Shown here: in pieces, positions 18,731 to 27,028 of the stretch
Numbering within the stretch: position 1 is the stretch's first letter
Layout of the letters: each line of letters begins with the position of its first letter
NCBI GenBank assembly: GCA_947487955.1
Contig: CANKYV010000010.1
Coordinates: 1 to 49,504 of the forward strand
Origin: Alphaproteobacteria bacterium
Lineage (GTDB): Bacteria > Pseudomonadota > Alphaproteobacteria > Paracaedibacterales > CAITNM01
DNA: 49,504 bases
Reading direction: 5' to 3'
Position numbers and translations under genes: made by a program
The notes under the pieces: generated by a model
Databases searched by the model: none
What the model was told of the DNA's origin: nothing
Seen by the model: only the letters and a program-made list of their open reading frames with translations

Positions 18731-19081
18731 TTAATCCGTGTAGTTTTTGTAGCCTTCTATGTTCAGGTCTAGCTTAAGGAGATTTTGATGAGATTTCGTG
18801 TAAGCTTCTAAAGCTTTTTGGGCTTCTTCTAGCGTTTTTATGGGGTATAATTGCACAGCTATATTGTCGCTGGTACTCATGCTCGAAAATAGTGCTTGCA
18901 AATTTGTATCTAGGCCTTCCCTTTGCGTGTCATCAATAGCATTTATTGCTTGTTGCGCTAAATTCATGAAAGACGTGGTGCAAGTGATTTTATTTCTTAT
19001 TTCTTCTTGAAACTGTTCACACGCAGTCCCTGCAAAAAGGTTACTAAAAAATAACACTGCTGATAAAAATATTTTAATCAT
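18731..19081 (-). CDS. Small secreted protein, paralogue of 23579-23968
   Basis: The protein has 116 residues. The signal peptide is MIKIFLSAVLFFSNLFAG. The mature part is helical, with three Cys (two shortly after the signal peptide cleavage site). By eye it aligns with the protein at 23579-23968: LAQQAINAIDDTQREGLDTNL corresponds to LAKQAIQEDDETRITLNDSL, and TLEEAQKALEAYTKS to TEEKAIQALQYYTQA. I recognise no known family. The gene lies between ftsH and proS on the same strand, with its own spacing, so it is probably transcribed alone. Exported and of unknown function. Confidence 0.7.
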   Translation of the reverse strand: MIKIFLSAVLFFSNLFAGTACEQFQEEIRNKITCTTSFMNLAQQAINAIDDTQREGLDTNLQALFSSMSTSDNIAVQLYPIKTLEEAQKALEAYTKSHQNLLKLDLNIEGYKNYTD

Positions 19082-19127
19082 AGTAAATTCCTTAATTAAT
19101 TGTTTTTTAATTGTAGGAAAGCTATTT

Positions 19128-20411
19128 TTAAGCTGTCAAGAATTTGTTTGTAACTTCATCTAAGCTCAAATCCTCACGTTCACCAGTACGGCGATTCTTA
19201 ATTTCTACCGTACCATTTGTTAGCGTTTTTCCACCAACAATGACGTGCCATGGTAGACCTATCAAATCCATGTCAGAAAATTTAACGCCTGCACGTTCAC
19301 TACGATCATCGTATAAAATGCTAATACCAGCATTGGTGAAGCGTTCATGAAGCTGCGTGCTAATTTCTTGAGTTTGACTATCATTTTTTGCATCAATAAG
19401 TCCTACGCGAAAAGGGCTTACTTGCTCTGGCCAAATAATTCCATGCTCATCATGATTAGCTTCAATGATTGCTGCGACTAGTCTTGAAACGCCAATACCA
19501 TAGGATCCCATTTCAGGATAAATTGGTTTACCGTCTGGACCTGCTACTTTTAAATTCATTGATTTTGAATATTTTGTTCCAAAGTAGAAAATATGACCCA
19601 CTTCAATGCCTCGACGTGAAACGAGTTGATCTGGTGAAATAGGGCAGGTGGCTGGATCATGCTTTTCATCGCTAACAGCATAAAGCTTACCAAGTTTTTC
19701 CATTGAATAATCAGCTTCGGTAATAGCTTCAAAAGCTTTGTCGTAATAAATAGCGCTTTCTCCAGTGTCAGCAACCACATGAAATTCATGACTAAGATCT
19801 CCGCCAATTGCACCACTATCTGCGCGCATTGGAACAGCTTTTAACCCCATTCGTGCAAAAGTTCGAAGGTAAGCATTATACATTTTCTCATAGGAATGAC
19901 GAGCGCCTTCCATATTAATATCAAATGAATACGCATCTTTCATGTAGAACTCACGTCCGCGCATTACACCAAAACGTGGGCGAATTTCATCGCGAAATTT
20001 CCAATGAATTTGATATAGGCACAAAGGTAACTGGCGATAACTATTCACATATTGACGCACTAAGTCAGTAATTACTTCTTCGTGAGTAGGCCCATAAAGC
20101 ATTTCACGGTCATGACGATCTTTTATACGCAACATTTCTTTGCCGTAGTCCTCAAAGCGTCCGCTTTCCTGCCATAAATGTGCTGGTTGAATAGTCGGCA
20201 TCGTAATGCGGTGGCAGCCAATACGATCTTGCTCTTCAGCAACAATCTGATCAATGCGCTTGAGAATACGTTCCCCCATTGGTAGCCAGGAATAAATACC
20301 AGAAGTTGTCTTGTTTATTAAGCCGGCTCTGAGCATCAATCGATGGGATGATATCTGCGCTTCAGCAGGGACTTCTTTTAAGGTTGGTAAAAAATACTGA
20401 CTTAAACGCAT
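19128..20411 (-). CDS. proS: Prolyl-tRNA synthetase (short alphaproteobacterial form)
   Basis: The protein has 427 residues. Class II motifs are visible: motif 2 region WKFRDEIRPRFGVMRGREFYMKDAYSF and motif 3 MGSYGIGVSRLVAAIIE. The anticodon-binding C-terminal domain ends IKNRRTGEREDLSLDEV. The length fits the alphaproteobacterial short form that lacks the editing insertion domain. It charges tRNA-Pro in the cytoplasm. Confidence 0.96.
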   Translation of the reverse strand: MRLSQYFLPTLKEVPAEAQISSHRLMLRAGLINKTTSGIYSWLPMGERILKRIDQIVAEEQDRIGCHRITMPTIQPAHLWQESGRFEDYGKEMLRIKDRHDREMLYGPTHEEVITDLVRQYVNSYRQLPLCLYQIHWKFRDEIRPRFGVMRGREFYMKDAYSFDINMEGARHSYEKMYNAYLRTFARMGLKAVPMRADSGAIGGDLSHEFHVVADTGESAIYYDKAFEAITEADYSMEKLGKLYAVSDEKHDPATCPISPDQLVSRRGIEVGHIFYFGTKYSKSMNLKVAGPDGKPIYPEMGSYGIGVSRLVAAIIEANHDEHGIIWPEQVSPFRVGLIDAKNDSQTQEISTQLHERFTNAGISILYDDRSERAGVKFSDMDLIGLPWHVIVGGKTLTNGTVEIKNRRTGEREDLSLDEVTNKFLTA

Positions 20412-20560
20412 AAAAAATTCTCCTTATTCTTTCCTTTTTAGGATATTTCGCTGTGGGTTGTCGAGATTCTAAACTAAAAATACATTGTGGCACCTTGATG
20501 CGTATGCTATATGTCATTTTTTTAATTTTATATAACATACTTTTAGCGCAAGAAAATTTT

Positions 20561-21841
20561 ATGAAAAAAATTCTTTTTATTTTTTTAAGTGTATTTCAAA
20601 TTAATGCAGCAATTGTTGACGCTTTGACTATAGAAGCTCCTATAAAACCTATAGCACAATATACGCAACTGGAAAAAGTTCACTACAGAACACCACAGAT
20701 GGAGGAGTTTATAGAAGAAATAAAAATAAAACATCAAAAAGAAGTAGAGGATTATGAAAAAAAAGCAAAGAAGCATCGAGAAGAAATAGAGGCATTCTGG
20801 CGAAGAGCTTATAAAAAAGCAGAAGAATGGTGGGCTGAAATGCCAAATTGGCAAGATAGGTTCAACATTGATAACGGAAAAGCAACCATATGCCATGATA
20901 AAAATGGTATAAGAATTGTATCTAATTTAGTCCGCTCTTTTGATCAAGATGATGTTGATGAAAAAATTAGCCAATATCAAGAGCCATGCCCCGAAATATA
21001 TTTGGTGCAGTGGCAAGATAAAACCTTCGATCAGCCCTTACGCCTCAAATGGAATTCTTCTCGTGATGATTTTGTTATTGAGCTTATACGCTCAGGTCTT
21101 TATAAAGGATCGGTAGAAGAACAAGCAATGTACAATAGATCACACATTTGGTCGGGTCATCATACGATAGTCAATCTTTTTTTTGAAAGTATTGATCGTT
21201 GGAGTGGACAAAAAAAAACTGTTAGGTGCCGATCAATAGAACATCAACCAGAAGGAATTTCTTTGAGGGATGATAAAGAGAATGGGCTAGGTAGAGTTTG
21301 CGCTAGTGTCGAATTATCTTATTTAAATGGTAGAAAAATCTACCTAAATCATAGGCAATCATATTATGAGTTTATGATGAGGCTAATTGAGACAGGCCAC
21401 GTTAGTTTTATGGAATATCCCCCGTATACAATACAAGGGAGGTCAATAATTGGTGAGCGAGGCAGAGAGAAATGCTATTACGAATGCTATTACTACGGTG
21501 ATATTCCAGTTACTGAAGATCCATTGTACAAAACAAAAAAATTAGCACAGGAGCGACAGGAACAAGAAAAGCTTCGTTATGAGGTTGAATTGAGAAAGCG
21601 TGAGATAAAAAAATGCCAACTGTTAGCAGAAGAAATTACAAATGCATCTATTGAAGCTGCATTATCAATTTATGAAAAAAAATATGAAAGCGAGCTTTTG
21701 CCAGACTCCTTAAGTGCTTCACTTATGCCAATTAATGTGATTGAAAAAACTGTTGAGAATGAGAATAACCTCTTAGGAAAATTTTTTGTGAAGAGAATTA
21801 GAGAGATGGTTAAATTATGGGGGGGCATTAAAAATTTTTAA
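20561..21841 (+). CDS. Secreted coiled-coil protein of unknown function
   Basis: I place the start at the ATG at 20561, giving 426 residues and the signal peptide MKKILFIFLSVFQINAA. An upstream frame from 20453 exists, but its extra 36 residues would place a second hydrophobic stretch ahead of this one. Residues ~35-85 form a charged coiled coil (EEIKIKHQKEVEDYEKKAKK). The middle is Trp/Tyr/Asp-rich (WQDRFNID, HIWSGHHTIVN, CYYECYYYGD), and a second charged helix sits at ~315-345 (QERQEQEKLRYEVELRKRE). I recognise no family. It is the first of four consecutive plus-strand exported proteins after proS. Confidence 0.65.
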   Translation: MKKILFIFLSVFQINAAIVDALTIEAPIKPIAQYTQLEKVHYRTPQMEEFIEEIKIKHQKEVEDYEKKAKKHREEIEAFWRRAYKKAEEWWAEMPNWQDRFNIDNGKATICHDKNGIRIVSNLVRSFDQDDVDEKISQYQEPCPEIYLVQWQDKTFDQPLRLKWNSSRDDFVIELIRSGLYKGSVEEQAMYNRSHIWSGHHTIVNLFFESIDRWSGQKKTVRCRSIEHQPEGISLRDDKENGLGRVCASVELSYLNGRKIYLNHRQSYYEFMMRLIETGHVSFMEYPPYTIQGRSIIGERGREKCYYECYYYGDIPVTEDPLYKTKKLAQERQEQEKLRYEVELRKREIKKCQLLAEEITNASIEAALSIYEKKYESELLPDSLSASLMPINVIEKTVENENNLLGKFFVKRIREMVKLWGGIKNF

Positions 21842-21918
21842 ATCAGCGCTTAATTTAACCCCTTTTTAAGAGGGATTGGTAGATAGTTAAAATGGGCGCC
21901 ACTATAAACACAAACTGA

Positions 21919-22680
21919 ATGTTGGTCTTCTTACTCTTGTTTTTGATAAATACCAGTTGTGGATTCAGTAAATCTCTTACTGGCCCGGAAAGCATTAATC
22001 CTAGCATGGAAGAAATTAGTCGTTGTGTACCAGAAACTATGCAGGAATCGGTCACACAGGCAATTAGGAAGCTACCTCAGGCTGCAAAAATAACTGAAGC
22101 ATTATATAAAATTGTGTCAGGCTCTTTTGCTAAAAACTGCAAAATGCTAGCAAGGCAATTGCGTGCATTAGATATGGATGAGTTATTAAGCGAAGAAAAT
22201 ATAATCTCCAAATTTAAAGAAGAAGACAAGGAAGCCATTGTTAGTTTTCTAAAAGACGAAAATACAGGCTTAAAAAATTTCTTATACATCATAGAAAATC
22301 TTGAGTTACATCTTGCTGGTTACGTTAGCATTTTACATGGCATGCTAAACATGAAGTTAAAATTAGATATTATTGATCTCATTCATACCGTCGACCTAAT
22401 TCAACGAGGATCCCTAGAGTTACAAGAGAATTTTCAGTTACTATCTTATCTTTCGTTTGCAAATGAAAATATTGAAGGTTATGGGACAATTCTTGAAGGC
22501 ATAAGACATCAACTATCATTTAAAATTATCGCAATGGTAAATACCTTAAGTACAGTCACAGAGGATTTGAGAGCTACTTATTTGAGTCTTCTAGACAAAG
22601 GAGATTGTAATGGTGATCAAATTACTTTAGCTCTAGGGCTGAATCAAAAGAAAATTAGTGCTATTCAAAACGAAGATTGA
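21919..22680 (+). CDS. Secreted all-helical protein of unknown function
   Basis: The protein has 253 residues. It starts with a strong signal peptide, MLVFLLLFLINTSCGFSKS; the Cys at 14 is not in a canonical lipobox, so lipidation is uncertain. The rest is predicted helical, leucine-rich and mildly acidic, with several amphipathic helices (IIENLELHLAGYVSILHGML, LQENFQLLSYLSF). No motif is recognised. It is followed by a separate gene, so its partners are unknown. Confidence 0.6.
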   Translation: MLVFLLLFLINTSCGFSKSLTGPESINPSMEEISRCVPETMQESVTQAIRKLPQAAKITEALYKIVSGSFAKNCKMLARQLRALDMDELLSEENIISKFKEEDKEAIVSFLKDENTGLKNFLYIIENLELHLAGYVSILHGMLNMKLKLDIIDLIHTVDLIQRGSLELQENFQLLSYLSFANENIEGYGTILEGIRHQLSFKIIAMVNTLSTVTEDLRATYLSLLDKGDCNGDQITLALGLNQKKISAIQNED

Positions 22681-22745
22681 TTATTGCTCTGTCATTAGGG
22701 ATGGCCTAAAATGACTCGGCAATTTTAAGAACTTTAGATGTGCTT

Positions 22746-23489
22746 ATGAATTCTAAATTTTTCTCAGTTCTGACTATCTTGAATTTTATATTAGCTGCTA
22801 GCATTGCTTGGTGGGTGCACACGAAAGATGATTATAAAGTGGCTTCTCTGGAAAATGAGCTTGAAGAACTCTCCGAAAAAAAACCACATTTTTTAGTTTC
22901 ATTATTAAATAAATCAGCAAATGTAATCGCAAAAAATGAAGAAAAAAGCATGACACAGCAAGCTTTTCAAAAACGCACAGAACTTTTAAAAGCGGGGTTT
23001 TGTATTAAAGATCATGCTGGCGCAGATTTAGTAATTTTTGCAGATATGACTGATGCTAATAGTTTATCTTATTTAAAAAATGTGAGAAAAGTTCTAGATA
23101 AGCTTAATTGTTCAGTGTACCTTATCCCCATCTCCATGTTCGGTGAAAAGTCGGGCATGCAAGCTCAGTTAGTATGGGCTGCAGCACTGCAAAATTCTCA
23201 AAAAGCATTTCAATTAGCGCTTACATATATCCCTGTGGAAGATATTGCAAATAATCCAATAAAAGAAGCAGCTGCATTAGGTTTAGACATTAAAAAGCTT
23301 GCCAATGATCGCGATAGCAATCAAGTTCAAAAAGAAATTTCGGACAAAACAAAACTGGCAGAAAGCCTTGGCGTTGGTGTGCCGGCCATCTTTTTGTTTA
23401 ATGAGAAAGAAATGCATATTTTGCCACCAGCTGAAGCAGAAGACCTTCCAAAACTTATTGAAAATCCAGCTTTGGATTTAGCTGAGTAA
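22746..23489 (+). CDS. DsbA-like thioredoxin-fold protein lacking CxxC
   Basis: From the ATG at 22746 the protein has 247 residues; a GTG at 22740 adds two. A signal-anchor or signal peptide is present (FFSVLTILNFILAASIAWW). GADLVIFADMTDANSLSYLK matches the first beta strand and active-site helix of DsbA/Com1-like proteins, but the CxxC position reads TDAN. ESLGVGVPAIFLFNEKE carries the cis-Pro loop of the fold. The intervening sequence matches the helical insertion of DsbA. So the fold appears kept and the redox site lost. The protein may act as a periplasmic chaperone or binding protein. Family assignment rests on these two motifs. Confidence 0.65.
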   Translation: MNSKFFSVLTILNFILAASIAWWVHTKDDYKVASLENELEELSEKKPHFLVSLLNKSANVIAKNEEKSMTQQAFQKRTELLKAGFCIKDHAGADLVIFADMTDANSLSYLKNVRKVLDKLNCSVYLIPISMFGEKSGMQAQLVWAAALQNSQKAFQLALTYIPVEDIANNPIKEAAALGLDIKKLANDRDSNQVQKEISDKTKLAESLGVGVPAIFLFNEKEMHILPPAEAEDLPKLIENPALDLAE

Positions 23490-23578
23490 ATGTTTATTCT
23501 TCTTTTACTTATTGTTAACAAAACATTGTTATCATGATAGGTAACATAGTTTTATCATCATTCCTAGTTTGTGTCTTT

Positions 23579-23968
23579 ATGTTAAAAAATCTAATTGTAA
23601 TAGTAGTAATGCTTGCTTGCCGCATTCTCGCAGCCATTGATTTATCATCTGGCGATGATGTGTGCAGAAAATTAAGAACAGCAATTTCAAGAAAAACCTA
23701 TGCAATAACTTTTCAAAAATTGGCTAAACAAGCTATACAAGAAGATGATGAAACAAGAATAACTTTGAATGATTCTTTAACAACTAACTTTGAAGAAATG
23801 CAGGCAACTTTAACTTCGAGTAAATTAATTATTTTGCACACAATCGAAACAGAAGAAAAAGCTATTCAGGCACTCCAATATTATACTCAAGCATTGAGTC
23901 AGATTGATATGTTTATTAGTCTTTTAGAAAAGCAATGGGCGAAATTATTAGAAGAGGATTATTCCTAA
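23579..23968 (+). CDS. Small secreted protein, paralogue of 18731-19081
   Basis: I place the start at the ATG at 23579, which gives a clean signal peptide (MLKNLIVIVVMLACRILAA) and 129 residues. The frame extends up to 23534 but adds another hydrophobic segment. The mature part, DLSSGDDVCRKLRTAI onward, is helical and aligns with the 116-residue protein at 18731-19081 over nearly its full length (see that entry). Together they form a two-member family in this window with no recognised domain. It ends KLLEEDYS. Confidence 0.62.
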   Translation: MLKNLIVIVVMLACRILAAIDLSSGDDVCRKLRTAISRKTYAITFQKLAKQAIQEDDETRITLNDSLTTNFEEMQATLTSSKLIILHTIETEEKAIQALQYYTQALSQIDMFISLLEKQWAKLLEEDYS

Positions 23969-24036
23969 ATATGTTGATCACAACGCTCGCAACATAGTAA
24001 ATTATTGCATAAATTTAGATAAGACTGCTAAAGCAT

Positions 24037-24996
24037 ATGCCTGAAATTAGCTACATTAGAAGTAGCGCTTGCTCTTTTAGTAAAATTGCTCTTCGCATGT
24101 GCCTACCAGCAGAACAATCCAAAGCTGTTGTATTAATCCTGCATGGTGCAACATTGCCAAGTATTATTTTTGATCTGCCAGGCGCACCAAATCAGCCAAC
24201 CATGATGTCTTATTTGGCGGCTCAAGGCTATGCTGTTTATTCGCTTGATTTTAGAGGATATGGGCAATCTTCAAAACCAGTGGAAATGGACGATCCACTT
24301 ATGGCAGGTCCTCCGCTTATTGCACACCAAGATGCTGCGGTTGATGTATCTGATGTGGTTCAACTTATTAAAGAACATTATCAGGATATACCAATTATTT
24401 TATGCGGATTTTCTTGGGGAAGTAGCATCAGTGGATATATTGCGACGCACACGGATTGGGTTTCAAAGCTAATTTTACTAGGGCCAGTGTACAGCTATCC
24501 AAATCCTCAATGGCAAGAATTAGCAGATCCAAATGATTTCTCCAAACTTAACCCTGGTATTAAAAGCTATCGTATTGCTTCACGTGAGCGTTGGTGTGGT
24601 TTGTGGGAGCGTGAATTGAAAAGTCATAATGCATTTTCTTGGCGTGATCCTGGTACTTTAGAAGTGTTGCTTGATTATATGGAAAGTACCGATGCTGCTT
24701 GGGCTGAAAGAACTAGCAATAAAGGCTGCATCCGCATTCCCACCGGAGTGTTGGCAGATGCGTTGCAAACCTATAATCAAACCCCAATTTACGATGCATC
24801 AAAAATATTATGCCCAACACTTGTTCTTAGGGGAGAAAATGACACCGCAAGTTTAAGCGCTGATGCTGATGGTCTAATAAGCGCTTTGACATGCCCAAAA
24901 CAGCGCATCGACATTGCAGATGCGACCCATTATGGCATTTTAGAAAAAGGAGCTGAACGCTTTTTTAAAAGTATTGCTGATTTTATTAAGGCTTAG
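24037..24996 (+). CDS. Alpha/beta hydrolase
   Basis: The protein has 319 residues. VLILHGATLPS is the oxyanion-hole strand, and CGFSWGSS gives the nucleophile S126 in a G-x-S-x-G elbow. The acid is probably in LRGENDTASLS, and the His in ATHYGILEKG completes the triad. No signal peptide is seen, so it is cytoplasmic. Substrate unknown. Its last codons (24961-24995) are repeated after the neighbouring repeat-protein gene at 25603-25637. Confidence 0.83.
   Translation: MPEISYIRSSACSFSKIALRMCLPAEQSKAVVLILHGATLPSIIFDLPGAPNQPTMMSYLAAQGYAVYSLDFRGYGQSSKPVEMDDPLMAGPPLIAHQDAAVDVSDVVQLIKEHYQDIPIILCGFSWGSSISGYIATHTDWVSKLILLGPVYSYPNPQWQELADPNDFSKLNPGIKSYRIASRERWCGLWERELKSHNAFSWRDPGTLEVLLDYMESTDAAWAERTSNKGCIRIPTGVLADALQTYNQTPIYDASKILCPTLVLRGENDTASLSADADGLISALTCPKQRIDIADATHYGILEKGAERFFKSIADFIKA
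24961..24995 (+). repeat. Direct repeat flanking repeat-protein gene, left copy
   Basis: The 19 bases AAAGTATTGCTGATTTTAT (24968-24986) recur exactly at 25610-25628, within a looser ~35-base match that includes a T run before and CTTA after. The left copy is the 3' end of the hydrolase gene. Confidence 0.75.
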
Positions 24997-25115
24997 AGCA
25001 AATTGAAGCGTGTTGCGAAAATTAAGAATACGAATTGAGAAAATTAATAGATTATTTGCTGTTTTTATGTTATTTTTAGGTTCTTAAATTCTTAAATTTT
25101 AACGTGAGGGAAATA

Positions 25116-25559
25116 ATGAAAATTTCTAAAAGTCTAATTCTAGCGAGTTTTATGAGTTTGTTAGTATCAACAGCATATACAGCTCATGAAGAAAAAACTG
25201 CAGTTACAAGCCGTGCATCTGTGCATACACAAAACCGACAGACGATGACGTGGGAAGAAATTGATCGTTTGGAGACGAGTGATCAAAAACTTGCTAATCA
25301 ATTGTTGTTAGCAAAGATAGAAGCTGAAGTAGAGCATCCACAGACGATGTCATGGGAAGCAATCGATCGTTTGGAGAGGGTTCCTGGTCAGCAAGAACGC
25401 GCTAATCAATTGTTGTTAGCAAAGATAGAAGCTGAAGTAGCTCATCCACAGACGATGTCATGGGAAGCAATCGATCGTTTGGGGAGGGTTCCTGGTCAGC
25501 AAGAACGCGCTAGTCAATTATTGTTAGTAAAGAACAAAGCTCAAACACACAATCATTAG
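25116..25559 (+). CDS. Secreted protein of three 34-36-residue tandem repeats
   Basis: The start is the ATG at 25116, placed by GAGGG at 25106-25110, giving 147 residues. Signal peptide: MKISKSLILASFMSLLVSTAYT. Three repeats follow, each beginning QTMSWEAIDRL (first copy QTMTWEEIDRL) and ending in a helix ANQLLLAKIEAEV. The third lacks the last conserved residues and ends NKAQTHNH. At the DNA level the units begin at 25239, 25341 and 25449, and the last two are nearly identical, so expansion is recent. I recognise no family. It is flanked by a direct repeat derived from the upstream hydrolase gene. Confidence 0.72.
   Translation: MKISKSLILASFMSLLVSTAYTAHEEKTAVTSRASVHTQNRQTMTWEEIDRLETSDQKLANQLLLAKIEAEVEHPQTMSWEAIDRLERVPGQQERANQLLLAKIEAEVAHPQTMSWEAIDRLGRVPGQQERASQLLLVKNKAQTHNH
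25239..25556 (+). repeat. Three tandem coding repeats (102, 108, 108 bp)
   Basis: Units start with CAGACGATG at 25239, 25341 and 25449. Units two and three are almost identical for about 90 bases, with the first more diverged and two codons shorter. Confidence 0.88.
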
Positions 25560-25575
25560 TAGCTACTATAAATTT

Positions 25576-25609
25576 TAGCCACATACTAATCATCTGTGGC
25601 TATTTTTTT
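25576..25609 (+). terminator. Intrinsic terminator after repeat-protein gene
   Basis: TAGCCACA (25576-25583) and TGTGGCTA (25595-25602) pair, followed by seven T. The right copy of the direct repeat starts in its T tract. Confidence 0.85.
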
Positions 25610-25637
25610 AAAGTATTGCTGATTTTATAAAACCTTA
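25603..25637 (+). repeat. Direct repeat flanking repeat-protein gene, right copy
   Basis: This intergenic copy matches the last codons of the hydrolase gene at 24961-24995. It ends in TAA rather than TAG and carries no coding role here. Confidence 0.75.
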
Positions 25638-25708
25638 ATTGCCCTCTTTATATGCTTCAAGAAATCTTGCTATAATTTCCATATAATATTTTGATTGTTT
25701 TACACTAG

Positions 25709-27028
25709 ATGATTCGTTGTTGCTTTGCCGTTTTATTGTTCACTTTTAACCTTCATGCATTAAAAATAGAAATTACCAAAGGGGAAGTGAATCCTGACCC
25801 CATCGCCGTGGTTGATTTTTATAACCCTGATGGAATTGATAATTTAGGCGAAGACATTGTAAAAGTTTTAACCAATGATTTAGAAGCTTCAGGTCTGTTT
25901 ACAGCTATTGGAAAATCAGCATTTTTACAAACTGCAGAGTCACTTTCACAAAGTGGCCCTAATATGAGTAATTGGCGTCCTCTAAAAGCTAGATTTCTCG
26001 TTTATGGCGAAGTTAAACAACTGAGTTCAGGTAAGATAACCATTAGCTTTAGGTTGTTTGATGTCTTAACAGGACAGCAAATGCTGGGCCTCTCATATAA
26101 CGGCGAGCAAAAAAATTGGCGCCGAATGACCCATATTATGGCAGATAGTATTTATGGTCGTGCAACAGGTGAAACGGGTGTTTTTGATTCCAAAATCGTT
26201 TTTGTTGAGGATATGAATAACAACCGAAAAAACCCAAAAAAGCGCTTAATGATAATGGATTGGGATGGGTTTAATCCTCAACCTTTGACAGATGGTGAAA
26301 ATTTAGTGTTAACGTCTCGTATTTCTCCAGATGCTAAAAAAGTAGCCTATCTTGCCTATGTCAATGATAAGCCGCGCGTCTATATTATGGATTTAAAAAG
26401 CAAATCCTCCAAAGAGCTTGGGCATTTCCCAGGCATGACCTATGCTCCAAGGTTTTCCCCTGATAGCAGTAAAGTCGTTTTAAGTTATGAGAAAGATGGA
26501 GCAAGCGCTGTTTATGTAATGGATCTAGCCTCTGGAAAATTAAATCAATTAACAGAGCATCGCTCTATCGATACATCTCCGTGCTTTTCATCCGATGGAA
26601 AGAAAATTGTGTTTGTATCCGACAGAGATGGTCCAAAACCCCAGTTGTTCATAATGGATGCAGACGGCGGAAATGTAAAACGCATTAGCTTTGGAAAATC
26701 TGGATCAAGATACTTCCAACCAGCTTGGTCACCTCGTGGTGATTTAATTGCTTTCACAAAGCAAGTAGAAGGAACTTTCTACATTGGGGTTATTTCTCCT
26801 GATGGAACTGGCGAACGTCTTATCGCCCAAGGGTACATGGTAGAAAGTCCAACGTGGTCTCCTAATGGTCGCTACATTATGTATTCAAGAGAAGGTAGTA
26901 TTCGAGATAAAAGCCAAATTGATATGATTGATCTAACCGGTAGAAACCGCAGGAGAATACCAACCCAAAAAGGTGCAACAGATGGTTCTTGGTCACCACT
27001 GCTAACATCTATTATGTCGAATGACTAA
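25709..27028 (+). CDS. tolB: Tol-Pal system beta-propeller protein TolB
   Basis: The protein has 439 residues. A signal peptide (MIRCCFAVLLFTFNLHA) is followed by the N-terminal domain (LKIEITKGEVNPDPIAVVDF) and then repeated propeller blades marked by SPDAKKVAYLAY, SPDSSKVVLSYE, SSDGKKIVFVSD, SPRGDLIAFTK and SPNGRYIMYS. TolB is periplasmic and links the Tol motor to Pal at the outer membrane during constriction and envelope maintenance. pal does not follow: the 3' end overlaps the next hydrolase gene by eight bases, so tolQRA and pal must be elsewhere. Confidence 0.95.
   Translation: MIRCCFAVLLFTFNLHALKIEITKGEVNPDPIAVVDFYNPDGIDNLGEDIVKVLTNDLEASGLFTAIGKSAFLQTAESLSQSGPNMSNWRPLKARFLVYGEVKQLSSGKITISFRLFDVLTGQQMLGLSYNGEQKNWRRMTHIMADSIYGRATGETGVFDSKIVFVEDMNNNRKNPKKRLMIMDWDGFNPQPLTDGENLVLTSRISPDAKKVAYLAYVNDKPRVYIMDLKSKSSKELGHFPGMTYAPRFSPDSSKVVLSYEKDGASAVYVMDLASGKLNQLTEHRSIDTSPCFSSDGKKIVFVSDRDGPKPQLFIMDADGGNVKRISFGKSGSRYFQPAWSPRGDLIAFTKQVEGTFYIGVISPDGTGERLIAQGYMVESPTWSPNGRYIMYSREGSIRDKSQIDMIDLTGRNRRRIPTQKGATDGSWSPLLTSIMSND

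Noticed and set aside
20453-20560. Upstream start for the coiled-coil secreted protein
   Set aside because: It would put 36 extra residues with a second hydrophobic stretch ahead of a normal signal peptide, and it overlaps the proS promoter region.
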